From an uncultured Spirochaetaceae bacterium (GTDB taxonomy: Bacteria > Spirochaetota > Spirochaetia > Treponematales > Treponemataceae), in assembly GCA_902772605.1 (NCBI GenBank), contig CACYBG010000123.1, positions 1 to 16,819 of the forward strand: DNA of 16,819 bases. Direction: 5' to 3'. Positions 6,723-12,897 of this stretch are shown piece by piece. Below the pieces are notes generated by a model that saw nothing but the letters and a program-made list of their open reading frames with translations, made no database searches and was not told the DNA's origin. Positions within the stretch are counted from its first letter, which is position 1; the number at the start of each line of letters is the position of its first letter. Position numbers and translations under genes: made by a program.

Positions 6723-7263
6723 TTTCTTTTATTATTGTTTTTTCAGTTCAGCCGTCTTTGTTTACGGATTGGGAATGCATAAGGCGCTCATGAAGAGCCG
6801 TAAACCCATGAACGTACTTGCAGAATTCGTCAAGTTCCTGATTACGGTGTCGGTTTCGTCGCTTCTGGTCTATCTTGTTACGGTACAGCTCATAAAGATA
6901 AACTTCGGTGAAATCGGCCCCTTCATAGCCATAATCATCATAACGCTCATCAACGTGTTCCTTGAGCTGGTCGTAAAAATCTCGCACCGTACCTCGATGA
7001 TAGATATGGCCATAGAACTCATGTGCGTCGTAATCGGCGTCACAGAGGCGGTTTCAATCTGGGACGGACTGTTGAATTCCATTTTCTGCATGCTTTCATA
7101 TTTCGTCTGCATTCCGTTCTTCTACAGCCTGAGGAAAAGGATAGAGATGAATGCACCTACGAAGAACGCAAGGAACCTCTCGCTGCTTTTCCTGAGCCTT
7201 GCTGTCGTTGCCCTTATATTGATGTCATGGAACGTTTCATGGCTTAATTCCGGACGGCTTTAG
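6712..7263 (+). CDS. rnfA: RnfA/NqrE-like membrane subunit, divergent
   Basis: Partner of RnfE in the membrane core. The 183 residues form about six helices. SLRKRIEMNAPTKNARN (139-155) followed by a final hydrophobic helix corresponds to the RnfA C-terminal segment IRERLELxxVPKxxxG. Of the two cluster cysteines, the second may be kept (C105 in MCVVIGV, matching NCAVLGV). The first is lost: LGICPFLG corresponds to YGLGMHKA (18-25). A strong GGAGGAG Shine-Dalgarno lies inside the end of rnfE, and the reading frames overlap by 11 bases. In many rnf operons rnfB is adjacent to rnfA; here the next gene, 39 bases on, is a GH57-like gene. Confidence 0.8.
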   Translation: MLINFFYYCFFSSAVFVYGLGMHKALMKSRKPMNVLAEFVKFLITVSVSSLLVYLVTVQLIKINFGEIGPFIAIIIITLINVFLELVVKISHRTSMIDMAIELMCVVIGVTEAVSIWDGLLNSIFCMLSYFVCIPFFYSLRKRIEMNAPTKNARNLSLLFLSLAVVALILMSWNVSWLNSGRL

Positions 7264-7302
7264 GAAAAACGTTTTCCCGGAAGCCCCTTATGGTCTTTTA
7301 AA

Positions 7303-9174
7303 ATGAATGTGACGGTATGCTTTCATCTGGATTTGAATTACTTGGATTCCTCGGAAAAGGGGGAGTTGGACAGGGTCTATCAGAACGGCCTTAAAAAACT
7401 CCTCAAGGTCCTGTATTCGTCCTCGGACTTCCTGATTTCGATTTCAATTCCCGGAGCAGTGCTCGATTATTATTCGGAAAGGTTTCCTGAAGCCGTTGAA
7501 CTTCTGAAGGAACTGGTCGCACGGTCGCAGGTGGAAATACTGGGCGGAGGATACCATGCACCGATTCTTCCTCTGCTTCAACCTGCGGACAGGAGCGGAC
7601 AGATAGAAAAGATGACGACTCTGCTGCGTTCTCTTATAGGAAAAAGGCCTCGGGGTCTTTCGCTTTACGGAAGCATTTGGGACGATTCGCTGATTCAGCC
7701 GCTAAAGGCGTGCGGATTCGACTATGTTTTCCTGGATGAAAGCCTTGTATCCGATTCCCTTGGCCAGAGTCCGCTGATAGTGTCCGAATACGGAAAAAGC
7801 ATAAGGGTGCTGGTCGTAAGGAAGTCCCTGGCACCGCTTGTTGATGAGGATCCTTCGGCATGGATGAACCGGCTGTCATCATCCTGTGCAAAGTCTCCGG
7901 ATGAATCAACTGACGTGCTATGCTGCGTTGAACTCGACATGGATTCTGTACTCCGCATTGCAGACAGGAAATTCCTTTCCGTGCTTTTGGGCCCAGAATC
8001 TCCCGTCATGCTTTCAATCCCGGTCTTGTACCTGAAGTCATGTCAGTCCTACGTAAGGACATTCATACCTCCGGCCATGAAGAAAATCCACATGGCAAGG
8101 AAAACGTATTCTTCAATACACGACTATCTGTTTGACAATCCTGCCGTTCTGCACCTGTACGAAAGGATGATATACATAAACATGCTCATCTCACAGTCGC
8201 ACGGAAAGGACAAGATGAGGAAAAGGGCTGCACAGGAAAAGCTCTGGGAGGCACAGTGCGGTACGTTCTTCGTCTCTTTTTCGGGCGGAGAGGGCAGGGT
8301 TTCGTCTTCCAGGACTCGTCAGACTGCATACAAGCTTTTGAATGAAGCCGAAAGGTACCTTCGTGAAAGCGGACAGTTCGTTGAGGCCCTTACATCCTTC
8401 GATTACAACTGCGACGGTTTCAATGAATACGTTTTCCAGTCCGAGCATTTCAACGCCGTGATTTCACCGGTTGGCGGAAGGTTATGCGACCTTAACGTGC
8501 TTACCAACGGAGCGAACTACACCGATGCATGCCTTTCCGGTGACAGGTCCAAGGCCGCCGCGTTCATGGTGGAGACCCTTTCGGAAAAGGAGCCTGAGAA
8601 ATTCGCCGTTTCCGACTCGGATCTGAACTGGTCCGACGCCCTTTTTGCAGAGAGGAAATTCGACGGTAAGAGAAAGGACATCCTCCTTGAGTCTGAATGC
8701 AGTTTTTCACAGCTTAAGATGCCCGTCTCTCTTCAGAAAAAGATAGTCGCCTCATCAACCGGATTCATGGTCCAGTACATCGTAAAGAATCTGAGTCCCT
8801 TTCAGCTGCGCGCGCATTTTTCGGTTTCATTCGGTTTTTCTCAGACCGATTTTTCCAGCCGGAAGGATTTCCAGTACGAGCTTGAACTGATTCAGGATGG
8901 AAACAGGATAAAGCCATCGAAGGACAGGTGCATCCTTAAGAAGGGCGTGTCAATGCTTCAGATTTCGGATACCGGCGGAAGGATGGTAATGCTCTTTGAA
9001 CCGAACGAGGAGGCGGGATTCATAGCAGAGACCGAGGTGCTTAGGGAGCAGGAGCCGGAAACAAGGGTACAGAACCTGAAATTCTATTGGCCGGTGGATC
9101 TTGCAGCCGGACGTGCGATGGAAAAGACGATCAACTTCATGCTGATTCCGTCAAAGAAGGGTAGGAACGACTGA
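7303..9174 (+). CDS. GH57-like protein with DUF1925/DUF1926 regions, probably catalytically inactive
   Basis: Related to the family-57 alpha-amylase/4-alpha-glucanotransferase group. Recognisable parts of the 623 residues are VEILGGGYHAPILP (77-90), GQIEKMTTLL (99-108), RPRGLSLYGSIWDDSL (115-130), the DUF1925-like middle with KLWEAQCGTFFV followed by an AYKLLNEAE helix, and a DUF1926-like beta-rich C-terminus. The catalytic positions appear lost. The nucleophile segment WLAExVWEP reads SLYGSIWDD with Gly in place of Glu, the acid/base DDGEKFG segment has no counterpart, and the N-terminal HQP reads HLDLN. It may be a binding or regulatory protein acting on glucan, or something else. It is the last gene of the block, before a terminator. 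There is no good Shine-Dalgarno at the ATG at 7303. Family relation is good; loss of catalysis is inferred from unaided alignment. Confidence 0.82.
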   Translation: MNVTVCFHLDLNYLDSSEKGELDRVYQNGLKKLLKVLYSSSDFLISISIPGAVLDYYSERFPEAVELLKELVARSQVEILGGGYHAPILPLLQPADRSGQIEKMTTLLRSLIGKRPRGLSLYGSIWDDSLIQPLKACGFDYVFLDESLVSDSLGQSPLIVSEYGKSIRVLVVRKSLAPLVDEDPSAWMNRLSSSCAKSPDESTDVLCCVELDMDSVLRIADRKFLSVLLGPESPVMLSIPVLYLKSCQSYVRTFIPPAMKKIHMARKTYSSIHDYLFDNPAVLHLYERMIYINMLISQSHGKDKMRKRAAQEKLWEAQCGTFFVSFSGGEGRVSSSRTRQTAYKLLNEAERYLRESGQFVEALTSFDYNCDGFNEYVFQSEHFNAVISPVGGRLCDLNVLTNGANYTDACLSGDRSKAAAFMVETLSEKEPEKFAVSDSDLNWSDALFAERKFDGKRKDILLESECSFSQLKMPVSLQKKIVASSTGFMVQYIVKNLSPFQLRAHFSVSFGFSQTDFSSRKDFQYELELIQDGNRIKPSKDRCILKKGVSMLQISDTGGRMVMLFEPNEEAGFIAETEVLREQEPETRVQNLKFYWPVDLAAGRAMEKTINFMLIPSKKGRND

Positions 9175-9203
9175 ACCGATTCGGCTTTAGCCTTTAAGAC
9201 ATG

Positions 9204-9259
9204 AAATCCGCCTGGACCGTCTGTATTGATGCAGTCGGTGACCGGACGGATTTTTTTTT
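9204..9259 (+). terminator. Rho-independent terminator of the PAP2/rnf/GH57-like block
   Basis: AAATCCG (9204-9210) pairs with CGGATTT (9247-9253). Inner pairings ACCG/CGGT and CTG/CAG give a long imperfect stem, followed by a run of nine T (9251-9259). It lies in the short convergent gap between the GH57-like gene and the minus-strand FemAB-type gene, whose TGA stop begins inside the T-run. On the minus strand there is no strong T-run after the hairpin, so it should act mainly on plus-strand transcription. Confidence 0.8.
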
Positions 9260-10350
9260 CAGCGGCCGTGCATTTTCTTCATTGCGACCTTGAACCACCA
9301 GGCCCGGAATTTTTCGGCGGCTTCATACAGTCCGTAAAGCGCGGAAAGCGAAAAGTCGTAGCTTCCCGGACGGTGTATGAGTCTTCCTCCGAATCCGGTC
9401 TTGAAAAGGAAGAGTCCGTGCATAGGATGGTTTTCGTCATCTGTCGGAGGACATCCGTAGAAGTCGTATGTCGGGCAACCGAACTCCTTTGCATCCCTTA
9501 TGGCGGTCCATTGAAGCAGGTATGCCGGCATCAGGTTCCTCTTTGCGTTCCCGCTTGCTCCGTAAAGGTAGACAGCTTCTCTTGGACAGAACAGCGTTAT
9601 TATGCCGGCGAGGCTTTCACCTTCATGCCTTGCAAGGTAAAGGCTGATTTTCACGTCGGAGCCCGAGTTCCTCTTTAGAAGATCCCTGTAATACGACTTT
9701 GCATGGAAACTTACGCCGTCCCTTTTGCTAGTCTGCTCAAAGAGTTCGTAAAAGCTGTCGAACGCAGAATCGAAATCCGGGGAATCTCCCGTGTACCTGG
9801 TGACTTCAACGCCCTTTTTTGCTGCAAGGCGTATGTTGTACCTCCACTTGCTCTTCATGTCCTGGAGTATTTCTTCCTCAGTCCTGTCAAGGGGAAGGAT
9901 TACTGTGTCCGGCGGCTGAATGTCTACGCGGCTTTTCCTGTATCCCTTTCCTTTTGACGTGAACCTGACGAAATCATCCTTAAGCGAAAGGTCCGTAAAA
10001 TCGACGGGAACGTCATACCTTACGAAAAGGGTCCTTGGCGGAAGGTATTTCCTGAGCGATGCGGTAAGCGATTCAAGGGTCCCGAAGTATTCTGCGGCAT
10101 CGGATTCCTGTACGGCTTCGTCAGGATTCCTGTCCTTGAATTCGGGAGCCATCGGTATGTATGCGATGTTGAAGAATTTGACCCTGCGCACGAGGACGGT
10201 AAGCCTTTCGTCGGTCGGAACGTCAGCCCCGTAGGACTCAAGCCTTTCGAGCGAACCGTCCGGCGATTTTCTGAAAAAGAAATCTGTCCATCCGTGGTTC
10301 GACTTGAAATCCGCCCAGAACGCAGTCTGTAGAAAACGCTGTCCCTTCAA
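9259..10350 (-). CDS. FemAB-type peptidoglycan bridge aminoacyltransferase
   Basis: FemABX enzymes transfer amino acids from aminoacyl-tRNA to the peptidoglycan precursor stem peptide at the cytoplasmic membrane. The 363 residues have the double acetyltransferase-like fold. Typical signatures are FLQTAFWADFKSNHGW (6-21), KSKWRYNIRLAAKKGVEV (166-183), YLYGASGNAKRNLMPAYLLQ (261-280), YDFYGCPP (295-302) and LFLFKTGFGG (313-322). Treponemal peptidoglycan has been reported to contain ornithine with attached glycine, so glycine addition is a reasonable guess, but the substrate is not visible here. The start is TTG at 10350, directly after the metG stop and supported by GGAGAGG eight bases upstream. 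Being downstream of a tRNA-synthetase gene, it probably shares the metG transcript. Confidence 0.88.
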   Translation of the reverse strand: MKGQRFLQTAFWADFKSNHGWTDFFFRKSPDGSLERLESYGADVPTDERLTVLVRRVKFFNIAYIPMAPEFKDRNPDEAVQESDAAEYFGTLESLTASLRKYLPPRTLFVRYDVPVDFTDLSLKDDFVRFTSKGKGYRKSRVDIQPPDTVILPLDRTEEEILQDMKSKWRYNIRLAAKKGVEVTRYTGDSPDFDSAFDSFYELFEQTSKRDGVSFHAKSYYRDLLKRNSGSDVKISLYLARHEGESLAGIITLFCPREAVYLYGASGNAKRNLMPAYLLQWTAIRDAKEFGCPTYDFYGCPPTDDENHPMHGLFLFKTGFGGRLIHRPGSYDFSLSALYGLYEAAEKFRAWWFKVAMKKMHGR

Positions 10351-12663
10351 TTAATGAACCTCTCCGTTTTTCGTAAACTTCGTCTCAATCGCCTTTCCGT
10401 CAACGCAGAGCTTGACTCCGCCGACCATTACCTTTCCGTCGACGACATCTATGCGCACCTTGAAAAAGTCGTCTGCACTTATTTCCTGGGGCTTTTCAAA
10501 CTTCGGGTCAGAGCCTTCAAGAACGACCTTCGTACCCGGAACTGCATCCGGCGCTTCAAGCGGTTCAACCCTGTCATTTCCGTCTGCATCCCTGTAATCG
10601 GCTGCAAGAAGCATTCCGTGGCTTTCGATTCCGCGCATCTTCCTTGGAGCAAGGTTGGCGGCAAGGATTATGTTCTTTCCCAAAAGCTCTTCTGGCTTGA
10701 GGTAATCCCTGAGCCCGCTCTGGATTATCCTTTCGGTTCCGCTTCCGTCGTCAAGGGTCTCTATGTAAAGCTTTTCACCCTCAGGATTGTTTTCGACCTT
10801 TACTATTTTTGCAACCCTGAGTTCAATCTTTTCATTGAAGAATGCAGCCTGTTCCTCTGTCGGAAGGAGCTTTGGAGGCTGTTTCTTTTCCTTCTTCTCC
10901 TTTTTCTGTCCGGCAGCGTCCCTGTCCTTCTGGCTTCCCGAATACTTTTTACGGAAGGCATCAGCAGTCTTCTGGTCCAGCGGTGTAAAGAAGATTTCAG
11001 GTGTTGAAACTTCGGAAAGTCCTTCCATGCGACCTATGTCAGACCAGTTCAATCCGCCTTCTACAGGACTTTCTCCGAACTTCGGTTCCGAAATTTTCTT
11101 TCCGAAGTATGAAAGTATGGTCTCTGCGTACTGCGGGATGTATGGATGTGCCATGATCATGAGGTCCTTTATCAGGTAGCAGAGGTTGTGTATGAGCTTT
11201 GCCGCCTTTTCGGGATCGCTCGTGCGGGTCTTCCACGGTTCGCCGTCCTGGAACGCCTTGTTTCCGATGTCAGAGATTGAAAATATCTCGTGGAAGGCAT
11301 CCCTGAGGTTTGCCCATTCAAGGTTTTCGGTTACCTTTGCTTCGTGAGCCTCAACATCCGCCCACATTGCCTCGTCGACCGGAGCGTCCGGGATTTTTCC
11401 GTCATAGTATTTGGTTACGAAGAGAAGGGTCCTGTTGACAAGGTTTCCAAGGTTTCCTATCAGTTCGCCATTGTACTTTTCGCGGAATTCCTTCCATGTA
11501 AACTGGTAGTCCTGCTTTTCGGGCCTGTTGTAGAATATGAAGAACCTCCATGCATCGGCCTTTATGCCGCTTTCCTTTGCATCGGATCCGAAAACTCCTA
11601 TGCCCTTGCTCTTTGAGAACTTTCCGTCCTCGTAGTTGAGGTATTCCGTTGACGACATGTGGTACAGCTTGGTCCAGTTGTGTCCTGATCCAAGGAGCGT
11701 ACACGGGAATACGACCGTATGGAACGGAATGTTGTCCTTTCCGATGAACTGGAAGAGGTCCACGGGAGGCTTACCCTTTGCCTCTTCGCTTTCCTCGGGA
11801 ATCCACCAGCTCTTGTAGTCGAAGGATTTCTTTCCCTGCGCCAGAAGTTCGTCGGCCAGCTGCTTCGTGATGGATATGTATCCGATGGGAGCGTTGAACC
11901 ATACGTAGAACACCTTGTTTTCGTATCCTTCGCGCGGTACTGGAATTCCCCACTTCAAGTCGCGCGTGATGGCCCTTTCGTTGAGTCCGTCGCGTATCCA
12001 AGCCTTGGTCATGTTGATTGCATTGTCGGACCATCTTCCTTCCTTGCTTGTCTTCTTCATCCATTCGTCAAGGCTTCCGCTGATTTTCGGAAGGTCGATG
12101 TAGAGGTGCTTCGTATCCCTGATTTCCGGCGTGCTGGAACATGTGGAGCATCTCGGTGAAACGAGTTCAACCGGGTCGAGCAGGGAGCCGCATTTTTCGC
12201 ACTGGTCTCCGCGTGCATCCTCGTATCCGCATTTGGGGCAGGTTCCGCGGACGAATCTGTCTGCAAGGTACCTCTGGCACTTCGGACAGAACGGCTGCTT
12301 GTTTACGTGCTCCGTTATGTATCCGTTCTTTTCAAGGTCCTTGAAAAGCGTCTGGGTGATTTCGGTGCATTCGTCGTTTGATGTGCGTCCGAATTTGTCG
12401 AACGCAATGTCGAACCACCTGTAGATTTCTTCATGCTGGCTGTAAAAATAGTCGCAGAGTTCGCGCGGGGTCTTTCCGTCTTCAAGGGCCCTGGTCTCCG
12501 TGGCGGTTCCGTATTCGTCCGTTCCGCACACGTAAAGGGTATCGTATCCGCGGCTCCTGCAGAATCTTGCAAAGACGTCTGCACTGAGCATCTGAATGAG
12601 GTTTCCAAGGTGCGGAATATTGTTTACGTAAGGTAATGCTGATGTTATTAATCTTCTGTTCAT
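10351..12663 (-). CDS. metG: Methionyl-tRNA synthetase
   Basis: Charges tRNA-Met with methionine in the cytoplasm. The 770 residues are a complete class I synthetase: PYVNNIPHLGN (11-21) carries the HIGH-type motif and KFSKSKG (348-354) the KMSKS loop. A zinc-binding insert has four CxxC pairs (126/129, 142/145, 155/158, 172/175). After a lysine-rich linker (about 585-596) comes a C-terminal tRNA-binding domain of the Trbp111/EMAP type (about 605-690; LRVAKIVKVE, and NLAPRKMRGIESHGMLLAA). A further 80-residue extension has a repetitive strand-like pattern. The ATG at 12663 gives the standard family N-terminus. It has no Shine-Dalgarno; a near-consensus promoter ends eight bases before it, pointing to a leaderless mRNA. 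The FemAB-type gene follows without a gap. Confidence 0.98.
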   Translation of the reverse strand: MNRRLITSALPYVNNIPHLGNLIQMLSADVFARFCRSRGYDTLYVCGTDEYGTATETRALEDGKTPRELCDYFYSQHEEIYRWFDIAFDKFGRTSNDECTEITQTLFKDLEKNGYITEHVNKQPFCPKCQRYLADRFVRGTCPKCGYEDARGDQCEKCGSLLDPVELVSPRCSTCSSTPEIRDTKHLYIDLPKISGSLDEWMKKTSKEGRWSDNAINMTKAWIRDGLNERAITRDLKWGIPVPREGYENKVFYVWFNAPIGYISITKQLADELLAQGKKSFDYKSWWIPEESEEAKGKPPVDLFQFIGKDNIPFHTVVFPCTLLGSGHNWTKLYHMSSTEYLNYEDGKFSKSKGIGVFGSDAKESGIKADAWRFFIFYNRPEKQDYQFTWKEFREKYNGELIGNLGNLVNRTLLFVTKYYDGKIPDAPVDEAMWADVEAHEAKVTENLEWANLRDAFHEIFSISDIGNKAFQDGEPWKTRTSDPEKAAKLIHNLCYLIKDLMIMAHPYIPQYAETILSYFGKKISEPKFGESPVEGGLNWSDIGRMEGLSEVSTPEIFFTPLDQKTADAFRKKYSGSQKDRDAAGQKKEKKEKKQPPKLLPTEEQAAFFNEKIELRVAKIVKVENNPEGEKLYIETLDDGSGTERIIQSGLRDYLKPEELLGKNIILAANLAPRKMRGIESHGMLLAADYRDADGNDRVEPLEAPDAVPGTKVVLEGSDPKFEKPQEISADDFFKVRIDVVDGKVMVGGVKLCVDGKAIETKFTKNGEVH
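10359..10365 (-). promoter_or_regulatory. Shine-Dalgarno supporting the TTG start of the FemAB-type gene
   Basis: GGAGAGG on the minus strand, inside the last codons of metG, lies eight bases before the TTG at 10350. The first in-frame residues after TTG already match the family N-terminus (RFLQTAFW), so the TTG start is preferred over a later ATG. Confidence 0.7.
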
Positions 12664-12671
12664 GACAATAG

Positions 12672-12700
12672 ATTATAGAGTTTACGGGCCTCAAGGTCAA
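12672..12700 (-). promoter_or_regulatory. metG promoter, predicted leaderless
   Basis: On the minus strand TTGACC (12700-12695) and TATAAT (12677-12672) are separated by exactly 17 bases, five and six matches to the sigma-70 consensus. Only eight bases, CTATTGTC, lie between TATAAT and the ATG at 12663. The transcription start should therefore fall at 12666-12663, leaving a leader of zero to three bases. Confidence 0.75.
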
Positions 12701-12735
12701 TGTAGTGCACCTTCGTCCGGAGCTTTCATCCGTTG

Positions 12736-12764
12736 TCGACAAATTCAAGGTACTGTGTTATAAT
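12736..12764 (+). promoter_or_regulatory. Promoter for the cyclase sensor gene
   Basis: TCGACA (12736-12741, five of six) and TATAAT (12759-12764) are separated by 17 bases. The -10 element is extended by TGT directly upstream (TGTTATAAT). The expected start point is about 12771, giving a leader of about 127 bases before the ATG at 12898. It is divergent from the metG promoter; their -35 elements are 35 bases apart. Confidence 0.65.
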
Positions 12765-12770
12765 CGAAGG

Positions 12771-12809
12771 ATGGGCGTTCGGCTTTTCCGTTTCAGCCTG
12801 CTTAAATAA
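12771..12809 (+). CDS. Possible 12-codon leader peptide ORF, tentative
   Basis: An ATG at the predicted transcription start begins a 12-residue frame, MGVRLFRFSLLK, ending with TAA at 12807-12809. Its distance from TATAAT (six bases) equals that at the PAP2 gene, so it would be translated, if at all, from a leaderless end. No codon run suggests classic attenuation. It may be chance. Confidence 0.15.
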   Translation: MGVRLFRFSLLK

Positions 12810-12897
12810 AATTTCACTTTCCGTCCCGGGATTTCCGGCGGCGGCATGGGGCTAAGGATTTCGTTCGCCGTTTATCCAGCCCGATCAGGATGGTGCC

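Noticed and set aside
7263..7277. GGAAAA/TTTTCC hairpin between rnfA and the GH57-like gene
   Set aside because: Only six A-T-rich pairs and no following T-run. Too weak to call a terminator inside the block.
10354..11007. Plus-strand open frame of 217 codons opposite metG
   Set aside because: Antisense to the well-defined C-terminal domain of metG, and its translation shows no recognisable domain.
12846..12897. ATG at 12846 as an alternative start for the cyclase gene
   Set aside because: Out of frame with the cyclase. The ATG at 12898 directly begins a typical signal peptide.
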